The notes below the pieces were generated by a model. That model saw nothing but the letters and a program-made list of their open reading frames with translations. It searched no databases and was not told the DNA's origin. Position numbers and translations under genes: made by a program. From Nemopilema nomurai (lineage: Eukaryota > Cnidaria > Scyphozoa > Rhizostomeae > Rhizostomatidae): a stretch of DNA of 64,000 nt. The stretch is from the NCBI GenBank assembly GCA_003864495.1, contig ML133473.1, positions 124,001-188,000 on the forward strand. Reading direction: 5' to 3'. Positions 11,957 through 23,700 of the stretch are shown here, one piece after another. The stretch's first letter is position 1; each line of letters opens with the position of its first letter.

Positions 11957-14336
11957 TTGGCGCAGGCGCGAAAAGTTCGGCCCCCGATGACCAAGAAGAA
12001 AGGGCCCCCGAACCCTTGTGACATATAAACAGGGTTGTTGGGGGTGCAGAACTTAAGGCATAAAAAACGACATACTAGTTACAAAAAGAAGTTGTCTTGA
12101 GTTACCCAAAGAATCTACCAGTTAAGACAAACTTTGATAGCGCTTTTGAAATATCAAACTTGGTTGTAATAGTGGGGGTGGTAATAGCCCATAACAAGAT
12201 GCTTGAAGTGAAAATTAGCTAGCGAAAAACACTCTATTTAGTTGTACCAAAGTATCTTCTAATTTACTGGGGGATCCAGCCAACCAGAATCCAGAAAAAA
12301 ACCTAACCTTTCACCGGCTACAATTTTTATAATTCAAACCTTTCTCATCACCAACTCAAAACAAACAATTTTTACAATCATTTTCATTGTTTTTCATAAA
12401 AATTGCTAATGAACCTTCCTCAAATATGACTTTAACAGGAAAGACCTTCCTCCGGCGCCGCGTCAATTTTACTGGACTCTGCAGTCCGCAATGACTTTCG
12501 TCTGTTTCCTTTTAAGGCTACTTGTCAAGGCCTAAGCAAATCGCTGTAAATGAAAAACAGCTAGTTCCAAAATATAGTGAAGTCATAAGAGATGGAATAA
12601 CAGATGATTAATTCTTTTACTCTTGCTGGCATGCTTCAAATTTGGCTCCTTGCAAAAAATGAGTTGTTGGCCAACGTTAAAGAGTTTCGTTAAAGATGGT
12701 TTGTTGTGTGTACATTTGTGTAAACTGTAAACTTTGTGTAACGAAGATCTTAACGAGAAAAAAACGTGCCTTCTCAAAAATACCGTTTGTTAAACCAAAC
12801 AAGGTTTCCATATTTTGTTAAATTAGCGAGAAAACATTTCGTCAACAACTATATAAAAACTATCAACGGTAAAAAAGCTGGCAAAGAAAGCGTGGTAAAA
12901 GAGAGTGAAACATAGTGATAGTGTATTATTAAAGACAACATAGTAACATCAATACTTGCAGGTAGGGGGCACCCCCTTAGATTGGGGAAGGGGTGGTGAG
13001 GCTAACCACTTGGGGTTTGATCACAAGTAAAAACTTGATTTACAATTGAGGGCCTGCCATCTACAGCGACTGCACCCCATGTGGATCTCCTCGTCCCCTC
13101 CCCCATTTCCGCTGGCATTAAGGTGTTCATTGAAATTGCTTTGAGTTCAACTCTTTGACGTAAGTCATCATTGCTGTTGATAAATAACCGACTTGGCAAC
13201 CAACCAAGGAAATACCCTAATACACGAGGACCCTTCTATCCATTCCACTGATTGATTTTCTAAAACTTTAATAGCAAAGGATATTCAAGAATAATTATTA
13301 CATCTACGTATGATTTACCTGACAGAAAATTTCGACATGCGAATATAGACATAGTGGCAGACTGGCCCCTCTTTTGCTAAAAATGCCCCCTTTTGGTGAA
13401 ATATGGGCCTCTCCCTTTGGTGATCCATCTTTGTGCTTAATTGTTATAAACAGATGCCTAGTGCCATACAATAAGTTCTGTTGGTAAAAATTCGATTAAT
13501 GGTAGCAAAATGTTCTTCTGCTGATACCATTATTACTTTGACCACACCCACCCGGGCCGATTGAAAATGTGAGGCCAGTACATCACTATTTTAACACACC
13601 CTTCGAATTAATATCGCACAAAAATGTATAAAACGGTATGTAAAAAATGCTAAATTATTGAGCATCGATAAGTCCAAGTTCTGCACTCATTTTTGTAGAG
13701 AATAATTATGGGAAGAAAGTATCACCTCCATTCAGATCTTCAAATTTCAACTAACTTTACTGTAGCTCAACTTGAAGCTTTCAACTGCTGTCTTGCCTTA
13801 AAAAACACGTCCCTTCCCTCAACACGACAAAGCGTCTTCCTTTTCATCATATAAAATTACTTCATGACTTTGTCTCAGTCCTCTCGTAGCTAAAAGCTGA
13901 GGATACAGAATCTTTCATCTTCGCTCAAGTTAATACAGTGAAGCCCCCACAAGCATCAGTGGGAAAACTTCAGCACCGAATGGGGTTCAAGGGTGCCTAA
14001 CTTCAGGGGTTTATGGGTGCTCTTAATGAGCTGCCGCGCGATCTGCGGCAGTTTTAATGCACTGTTTCTGGACTGCATTGCGAATGCTGTAATGGGGACT
14101 TAAAGAGCAACTGACATTGAACTTGGGCCTAAAATGCCGTCTCTTATTCAAAATGAGTGCATATGATACGTTAAAAACTCATGATTATATGACAATTAGA
14201 TATTCAAAAATCGTTGTCGTAAAATTATATTAGAATGAATGCTGTGAATTCTTCTATGAAATATGCATAATTTGTGATGTTCCTTTGAGCATCCGGTCGT
14301 TATCGCATTCTTACGTCATCTTTAGAAAAAAACGGA
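11957..14336. other. Intergenic region upstream of NIPSNAP
   Basis: This holds the NIPSNAP 5' region and promoter on the right side of its ATG, then about 2.3 kb up to the stop of the acyltransferase gene. I see no exon-like coding block and no clear repeat. Short frames at 12583-12777 and 13002-13199 have no family features. Confidence 0.55.
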
Positions 14337-17300
14337 CTATTCTTCCTTGGAGGCTCTAAGAGCCAAATCGCGAATTTCTTGCTCGAAGATCTGGGTCAAC
14401 TTGGATGGGTCTTCGAGCACTCGCTCGTCGCTCAAAACGGACAGGCGCAGGTTTCCGGCGTACGTGAGAACGGCGATCGATATGCCAAGGTCAAAGGCCA
14501 AAGGCGGGGTCACCATTATTGACTTGATCTCTTGCCCGATGACGTGGATTGGCTCAAGAGGGCCGGGGACATTTGAGAAGACGAGACTGCAGTGTCTGCT
14601 CAAGAACGACAGGGACAGTCTCGAAACGGACTCTGGCAAGTGTCCTAACACGAACGAGTAAATGAAAGAAAACAGGTGCGGATCCGACGACTTCTTCATA
14701 GCGTCAATGCGTGACTTTGTTAGTTTTAGCCTCTTTTCGGGGTCTGCAACCGAGACTGGTAGCTTTAGAAATGTTGCCCCCGAATGGTTGCCAAGCGGAA
14801 TGCAGTCGAGCGTTTTCTTCGACACTGATCTGGAGTTATACGTCATTGTTATTGGCATGTCCTCAGGCTCCTGGATGCCTTTGAGTTGCAGATATTTGCG
14901 AATGGCTCCGGCAATGCAGGACGTTATGACGTCATTGACAGTTGAGTCTGAAAATCACAGAAAAATTACGCTTTTCAGAAAGAAATGCGGTCGCTTTAGA
15001 GAAAACACAAGTAGTGATTCTAACAAAGACAATGGGGTAGAAGCAAATACCTCGCTGGCGGTACAAACAAACTATGATAAATAATATTGGGTATAAATGA
15101 TGGATAGAGAAATGTGTACCAGGATGGCCATGCTACTTTGAAGCCTCGTTTGACGGCCGAGCCTCACATCCATGGACAGGTCCAGGGCAAGTCCTAGAGC
15201 GAATCCTTAGCCGGAGGGAAAACAGGGTGCAGGCGAGGCTTTGTTCTGGCTCACTCTAAATTCTCTCGGCAGGGGTTGATAACACCCTTTTTCTATCTTT
15301 ACAATTTCATCATTTGAAGAAGTATTAGCTTACTTCTAATTTTTTTGTTTAATGGACTCTAAATTCAACTTACCGCTGAGAGACACTTTTCTATTACCTA
15401 TAAAAACTTCCCAAAAGTATTGTAATTTAACGCGACTAGTCCCTTTAGCTCCGAGATCAACGCCTGCTAATACTTCATGTACTGTTAGTGGCTGTCCCCC
15501 TTTCAAACCCAGCTTATTTCAAGACCTAGACTGCGAATATGAAAGTTGCGGGGCATTTGCAAAAGTGACATCGTATACAACGAATAAGCCAAGGTTAAGT
15601 GTGTTTGGATCAAGCCACTAAATATCTTCGCAGCTTGGTTACATTTGGAAAATTGGACAAATCGCTAGTAAAACTTAATCCTGACCTTACTAGTTATCAC
15701 AAAACAACCCAAGTTGTCCTGGAATTAGCTGAAACCGAACATTCTTCTGTGTTTCTAGCCGTGTCAAAAGCCATTCAACCACCAGAGTAAATGTATACAT
15801 TGGTTATAGATGAGCTGACCAAACCAATATTTTAAAAATAAAGACCTAGAGAAATATGACCTCTGCAAACCTCACAGTTTTATGCATCACTTACCACACT
15901 TGTCCGTGTATCACAAACGTGTCGGGGGGTGGAGGGTGGTATCAGCAGTTGACTGCCGAGCAATGTAGTAATTGCTTACTTATTTAAATTAATGCGCACG
16001 AAAATATGATTATATTCTGTATAATAATTGCCAATAGGTGACCATTGCCAAGGCGATTGACGTAAGGGGGCATTTCTTCCAACCGGTTTTAATCTACCTT
16101 TGACATTGTCCGGCTCCTGAGCGTGGAACGGCCGTCTATTGCGGATTTGTGCGTCGATCCATATTGGTTTTGCAATTGTCCTGGCCCCTTGACACATCAT
16201 GCGCATGCTTATCACGTGAATGCTCTTGTCAGTAAAAATATTTTCTGATTATCGATCGTTCTTGGACACGAAAGCAGCTTTTTAACTCACACAAATTCCT
16301 TCCAGAGCACGTGTGCGATCGAATTCGCTACATCCTTGGTTTGCAGCGCCGTTGACTGCCCTAATTGTCTTTATTTGTCAGTATTTTCAAGGTCACAGCC
16401 CCACCTTGGCGATCGTTTCCGTCCCCTTTCCCGCCTTATTCCTTGAAAGACGCCTAAGGAGCTTTGAGCTTAATTTGGTAAACTGATAAAATTTTGATAT
16501 AGGTATCAATTTCAGTGCTCTAATATTTCGGTCTTCTTACACCAATCTCAATTTTCAATCTCTCTCTGGTAATCCTGATCATTTGTACAAACCTTTAAAA
16601 TTCTCTGAAAATTTTTCTTAATTTGAATAAAATAATATTGTTGGCAGAACAAGCACCGCATTGTCTTAGCAGTTTTGAACTCCAGGGAAACTTGATAATC
16701 CTCCATATTTAATACATTCTCTCTAGAGAAATTCATTTTTCAAAGCCAAGGGCATTCTGCAAGCCTAGGGCTGTGGACTCCACGCAAGGATCAATCAGAC
16801 AATCAACATGAAGCTAAAAAACACAGGACGATTCAAAATCAGCTGATTTATGTCGCCACCTGCAAACGAGGGCAAAAGAATCATTGCTCATTCGAAGAAA
16901 GAAAGGACAACAACAGAAGGAATGCCTACCAACCTGTTTTATTCTTGATGGCTTTCACGGCTTCCAACTCGATCGAGTTAGTCCAGCTCACTTTCTTCTG
17001 GGATGGCGGGGTCTCTGTCTTGAAGGGATTTCGGACATATCGCGAGAACAACAAAGCAAGAAGCACCAGAGGCCCAGTCATTATGCCTTGAACAATCCTG
17101 CGAATTGGGTATGCCATCACGCCATGGTGTTTCTTCGGCTCGATCAACTTCAGTTTACTATCCACTAGTTGCCCCAAAAGGCCGACCATGGCAAAACCAT
17201 CTCCTATACAATGATGCAGTTTAAAATGGATACAGTACATCTCTTCTTTTCCAGCAAGATTGATGATCGTAAACAACCAGGGCGATTTATTCTCCGCCAT

Positions 17301-17798
17301 GGGAACAGAGCTCAGCTCCGTGAAAAGATTTTCAAGCTGGGATTTCGAAGATATATTACTATTCTCGTGCTGCACAATATGGTCAGCAATATTGAAATTT
17401 TCTTCATCTCGCCATAAATACGTGTTGTAGCATTTAGTAACTCGCTGTTTCATTCTCGAGTAAGTCTTCTCCAACTGTCCATTTATTATTTTCGTCTCGA
17501 CCAGAGACCTGAGGTTGCTAATGTCAGCCTTTCCCTCGACCATCATCAAGGCAGTTATATGATTGGGATTCCCATCAGATTCATGAAGGAGTATTAAGTC
17601 GAAGGTTGCTAACTCCGTTCCGAGTTTCTTGTAAGCTATGACTCCCTTCTCCAAAAGCTTGAAGAATTTATATATCAACAGCATTGGCAACATTAGCGCA
17701 GCCAAGCTGGCCCAAAACAGGTAGGCCAAAATGCACAGAAATCCATGAAAAACGACAGGTATTCGGGACTCAGCGTACTTCAAGTAGAGGAGAGACAT
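14337..17798 (-). CDS. Wax ester synthase/diacylglycerol acyltransferase-like protein (WS/DGAT), two exons
   Basis: A member of the bifunctional wax ester synthase/DGAT family, which esterifies acyl-CoA to fatty alcohols or diacylglycerol for storage lipid. Exon 1 is 17798-16934 and exon 2 is 14947-14337 (865 + 611 bases, 491 residues). The junction is in phase (ACA G | AC TCA), giving NKTDSTVNDVITSCIAGAIR, which is the expected TVNDV block. Residues 12-47 are strongly hydrophobic and probably membrane-bound. The condensation-type active site HHxxxDG is intact as HHCIGDG at residues 195-201. Exon 2 carries the DUF1298/WSD C-terminal domain, including SLVFSNVPGP and DLGISIAVLTYAGNLRLSVLSD. The open frame runs past the ATG at 17798 for 23 codons without another ATG, so an upstream exon cannot be excluded. 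Substrate preference cannot be read from sequence. Confidence 0.9.
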
Positions 17799-20731
17799 TG
17801 CCCCTTTCTTTTGATTCGCACGGAGTGTAAACTGCCTGTTAACCTTCGCCGCTATCCGCAAATACAACTGTCAAATTTTTTTGCGAAGATCTTGTTTTCC
17901 TCACGCTTCAAATGAGGCGGGAATTGACATGTCACATGACGAGGGGACTGCTGAAACCCGGACCAAAAGCCGCTAGACAATAGATCGTCCATAGACAAAA
18001 GCTATTGAGACATTCATGGTGTTACGAAACGGAAAACTCCAGGTGTGGGCTGAAAGTTCAAGAGTATAGAAAATTGACATGCTATTAGACAAATCTCGGA
18101 AATTTTCTTTCATTCAGGAAGATACCATAGACATTTTACAATGAGAAACCTGTTTATTTCTAGGCTACGAAGAAACTACTTTCGTGGAAAAGTTGTAAAG
18201 AAATTAGTGTGTAACTTTAAACTTTTCCAAAATGACATTTTATCAGATGGTCAAAAGCCTCTAAAAAGAGAACCGCAATTTGTTCACAAATAGACCTGCA
18301 AACAATTTTTTGGCTGAGAAAGTTTCGTTTCTAGATGTTGCCTTTTTGAACGATACTCGGTCTGCTTTTTATCAAGCCTGGTGTGAGCAAAACAATGATG
18401 TTTGTTTCTTACTCACGTGAGGCCTCGGTGACAGACAAAAGGGCCAAGGAAGCATTTCCTTTTACGCAAAAGCCATTGTCTTTCCAGAAAAAGATCCCCC
18501 AAAATGGTGATTTGAAGCATGCAAAATAATTCCAGAAATAAAGTGCCTTAAGCCAATTATGCTAATACGTAATTGGTCCATTTGCTTAAATTCTCTAAAA
18601 TGAAGTTGGCACCCTTAAACAACAAAAGCCGCTCTAACTGAACTATGAACCGGGTTCATACCGGGTAACTAAACAACTTCGGCAAAGTTTTAATTTAATT
18701 TTCATCCTGGAGAATGACGAAAACAATTCATCGGTTACGGAGCTCTCTGCGGCCGGCAGCAAAGGGAGGCTTCGGTGCAGTGGCGAGTCAACGAGGGGGA
18801 AGGGGGCTAGGGGGCCTTGGCCTATAATTTTTGTCGGCCCCTCACTTCTCTAAGAAGATACTTGGTCATTTGTTACTGTTCCCGCTCAGATGCCCCCCCC
18901 CATTTTTCTCAGGCTGGAATCGCCTTATCCTTGGTACCAGACCCACTATGAATGTATCAGTCTGATACCCAGGGTAGAATCGCCTCTGCTTTGGTCTGCC
19001 TGACCTGAATAGACCTGAGCCAAATATTTGAGAGGCCATGCGTCCTTCTAGAAAAAGAATGATAAAAGATAAAAGATAAGAGTTGATAAAAGATAACTTT
19101 CAAAACGTTTGGGTGCACCCAGCCCCATATCTTCCGAAAATTGAAAATTTAAAAGATGCGCATTCCCAGATGACTGAAATTCCGATGGGACAAAGAGTTG
19201 AAGAATCGCGCTACCCGATTACCAAAATCAGTGGATAATGGCGTGTAAATTGAGGATTCAAGACTTAAAAAGTTTTATCCAAAAACAACAATAAGCTTGC
19301 ACAATGGGTATGAAAAACTTATAGAAATATGTTTCTTCCAAACGGATGAACGATCAAAACATTTTCAATCCCTGTAACTTACATAAGTTGCTTGGAATTT
19401 TTTTCAAGCCTGCATTTTCTTTGTTCCTTGTTATGACAATCAATATTCACCTGGGTCTTGTCAACTTTTCTTCCTGTTCTTCGACTGTCAGTCAATGTCA
19501 TGCCTAAGTTAGGCAGACTTTGACGTCAATAAATTTGGCCGTAGAAAAATTGATAGTAGCACAAAAGTGCAATCTTTAAGTGCATCCTCTTGAACGAGTG
19601 CATCATTCAATTGTTATCTAATCAAGAACACTGTCAATGACATTGGATGCCTTCAAGGTTGAAATACACTTTCTATAAGAAAAAAGTCTATAAGAATACA
19701 GAGGCTCAAAACTGCTAACATTTAAGAATAATAGATAAGATTTAAGAAGAATGCCAGGCTTAGCCTTCATCAAGACTTGAATTTCTCATTAACCTGAGCT
19801 TCTCCCAAAGCAAAACAACTAGCACTTTGACGTTTTTCTGTTTGTTCCTGTTTAAATTTATGATGAAGCCATACATCACAAAAGATTTGATATTTCTTTG
19901 ACCTCAAGGCAAATTTTACACCTTCTGTTAGGCACGAACAATTTAAGGTCTAGGCTCAAAATCGAAAGCTTTTAAGAATATTTAGGATCGAAAAGAATAA
20001 GGTACTCTTATTAAAAAAGTGTGCAACATTTAAAATGTACACAGAGAGTGGACAGCAAAGAAAAGCCAATGTTCTCCATTCCTGCAGCCTGATAAATATG
20101 CTTTATGAAGAGTAATACGTCTATGAATATAACTGGGTATGAAGGCACATGCTTAATTCCTACTCACTAACCCTTTTCAACTCCTACCCTTACCAGTATC
20201 ATCCATTTTCTAATCATAAAACTTGATTATTCCAAAATATTCTACTAGACATTGGTAGTGCGTCATCAGTTCTATGTGACGTCAAAAGGAGCTACTGGAG
20301 CATGACAAATATACGCATGACCAGACACGTCCTTTTCAAACGTTCCCGCATTATGGAACATCCTCTATATACTTAAAACCTTTCAATATATTTGTAAATG
20401 TTTTCACTCTTTGATCAAAAGGCGTGTCTCTGGACTTCTAAAAAGGTCAGCTTGACAAATTCACGATTACAAATAGAAAGAGCAGAGAGAGCTTGAAGTT
20501 ATTAACTGGCTATAAAAGATGTGCTGGCCTAAAAGGTAATTCACTCAATTGTGCTACTTGGCTTCGAACGTCATAGCGCAACAGAACAAAAATCCCATTA
20601 CTTACAACCAATATGAAATATAAAAAACTAGAAGGACATTGATTTTCTTTAATTTTATATAACTAAACGGAATTCTTAAGACTCGGTTTAAAAACCAGCG
20701 CTACTTGAAGGCGTTATTTTAAGTCGGCCGC
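17799..20731. other. Intergenic region
   Basis: About 2.9 kb between the acyltransferase start and the NUDT9 stop. No coding exon recognised. A G-rich stretch near 18790-18840 resembles dispersed repeat sequence but I could not find its ends. A minus-strand ATTAAA (plus TTTAAT at 20648-20653) could be the NUDT9 poly(A) signal. Confidence 0.5.
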
Positions 20732-23700
20732 TCAAAAATGTGCGTTTCGCAGTTTGCAGGTCTCTTTAATAAAGCTCGAATGACTTGCGTACAAATTCAG
20801 ATCGCTGCCAGCCGCAGTCCATCGCACATCTTTGGCATCATCGCCTGCTTTCAAGTTGAGTTTTGTGAAGGCCATGCCTTCCTCGTCATGGAAGTTCACA
20901 GCTACGGTCTCCATCCAGGAATTGTCCGTGTTCCGTGGGTCATCGACGTACCCACTGTAAATCTGGTGACAAAAAAATTGCATCGATAAAAACCGCGTTG
21001 TAGAGAGAAATGGTGACGTGGTCAATTGGAACTATAATCTCTGCCAAAAGTCTTGGAACACTTGCTCTAATTTACGCATCGCGCAAGTTGCCAAATCCCC
21101 TCACCCCTCGAACAATGTTGTGTAGAGCAAAAGTGAATAATCCTAAAAACAAAAGTGAAGAATTCTCATATACCCATGGCCTTCCCCTAAAGATGCAATA
21201 TTGTTTAAGGGGGCAAGGGGGTTGCAGCTACCAAGGCAAGAAGGAAATAGAACGGGGGTCGCAAAATCACAAAAATCTCACGGTGTTCCAATAACTTTTG
21301 GCAGATATTGTAGTATCAGAGTGATCAACACCACAGCAATGGATTATTGGGGATAAATCATACTTTAATATACAAAAATGATAAAAATATAACGGGCAGA
21401 CTTATTAATCGGCGTCTCATTTGTCAGCCTCTTAATCAAGAGCGCATAAAAATTTTGCAGAAAAGCAGAGGTATTATGCACAAAATAATACAACAATATA
21501 CACATACACTTATGATTACAAATTTCACTCCTGAAAAAGGTTTAATTATGATGAATCGCAGCATTTTTCGCGTGCATTTACTCTATTTCACGTAGTTTTG
21601 ACTGGCTATCTATTCTGTCGACTTTTGATTATTATTCGACTTTTCATTCGCTGAGAAATGTTAACTCTACACTACACTGCGCACTGGGAGGGTTTGCCTG
21701 AAAACCCATGCCCCCTTTCGAGTCGCCTGAGGTGATTCATTGCTATGTCCTACTGCAGTTTCATTGCAGTCACATCATATCAGCTTACAATTCACCATTG
21801 GTTTTGGAAAACAAATAAATAAGTAAATAAATAAATAAAGTGAACGGGAAGCCAAACCTTGCTGCCAGCTGCAAAAAGTTTGTCGATCCATCGACTGAGT
21901 TCCTTCTTAACCTCTTCTGATGCTTCCAGCGAATTGAGAGCTTCTTCGCCGAACTCAGCTTTCAAGGTGTTTGGAACATTATCGCCTGGGTTGACCATGC
22001 CCTGGCAAAAAAAAGGATAAACAATAAGTAAACATAGTTTGTTTAAAGCTAACATGGAAACGAAGTTATCATGTCTTGTAATAGATTTACCAACAATGCT
22101 CGTTTTCATAGGCGCTTAGACCAACCTAGTAGAGTGACTTTGTAATTCCAAATTCATGAGATAGAAGCCGAGAAATGGAAAGCCCACGGGCACAATAAAG
22201 TGGGTACTTCTGTATAAGGATTGAATAAAACCTTCCTTTATCCTTAAGCACGAGACAGAAAAAGTCAGTATCGTCTGAACAATTTCACCAAAACACCAAA
22301 TTTGATTGGACAAAAGGGTTAGGAGAAAATACAAAATGATCAAACTTATGAATTGGGCGCTACATTGGCGCCAGGAGAAGGGTCAGTTTGAGGCCAGTTT
22401 ACACGATGCGTTTTTTTCCTTGCGTCCGACTCATGGAAAAAGAACATGCTCTATTTTCTTGCGACAACGCATGAAGGATTAACGCTATTAACCAATCAAT
22501 AAACCAGAATGTGTCACATGCTTCGTATGTTTTGCGTCATAAGTGGATAATATCGTGGAACAATAACAAAACTTTGCCATTGAATTTTCGGGGCCTCTTT
22601 CTCAAGCAGCTCTTTGAAACTATCTTCATCCATTCGTAAGAAATTAGGAAAACTGCTCGAAACTTCTAGCCGAAGTTCTTTCAGCAGTAAATGGTGGGCC
22701 CCGCGTTCGTCTCGCCGCATAATCCAGTCCCGTACCCAAAGCCTTCTTCTTTTTTCACGCAAATCGCCATTTAACTTCACTTTCCCCGCAACAAGAAGGC
22801 AAAGTATAGCCTTTTTCTTTTTCGAGTTTGCCCTTTTTCGTGCCATGATCTTAGCGAGGCTTGTTTTGGTGTGAAACTGACTCATGAATCAAAAATGCAT
22901 CGTCTAAACGTTTTGACTCATAAGTCAAAAACTCATGCAACTTTGACTCATGAGTCAGACGCATGAAAAAAAACGCATTGTGTAAACTGGCCTTTACGCT
23001 TGCCTCTCTAGAGCCGCAACTCGGAATGAAAGCACACAAGGAGTCCACCAGCTGACTCACTATATGCTTTGTTTTCGTTTACTTGTCGTCTGACGCTTTG
23101 ACTTTTGACCACACAGTCATTAGGCCATTCTTCTGTTAAAAACGGACTGCTTTTCTGAAGCAACAACAACATCAGCCACAGTAGCACAGTGGCGAAGGTC
23201 AACACATCCACCCTGTTCCACCCGCTAGTCGCACCCTAGCGGAAAAGTGCAGGAAGAAAGGAAGATATTTTATATTGCCCGTTTACGAAGACGCTTACCC
23301 CTGGTATGGCCCATTCGCCCGTATCTCTCCTTTGTATCGCAACAAATTCCAACACTGGCTTCCCATTTTTCGTCACCCTCTTCCCCTTGTCATCAAGCTG
23401 CCATCTGAGGACGAAAATACTGCAGCTAATGCTAATGGATTACAGCTAAGGATTATATCTAGGGTAGGCATAGAAATATAAGACTTTCTCCAACAATAGG
23501 CGGTATCAATGATAGACTATGCACTCCTCCGAAGTTTGTCAGTGTACTAAAGCTGTGTGAATAGAAAAAAACCGGCTAGTGTTTATTCCCAGCATGAAGG
23601 TTTACAAAAGATGATTAACAAACTGATGCGCAACCACCTGTCATAAATCCAAGGGTTGTCCTGAAAATCCTTCTTTATCTAACTTACAAAGGTAGCCTGC

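Noticed and set aside
14347..15084. Plus-strand frames of 104 and 140 codons
   Set aside because: They are antisense shadows of exon 2 of the WS/DGAT gene, whose protein is clearly conserved on the other strand.
15352..15790. Two overlapping plus-strand frames inside the WS/DGAT intron
   Set aside because: They are in different frames with no family resemblance, good start context or splice support. I could not connect them to a known protein.
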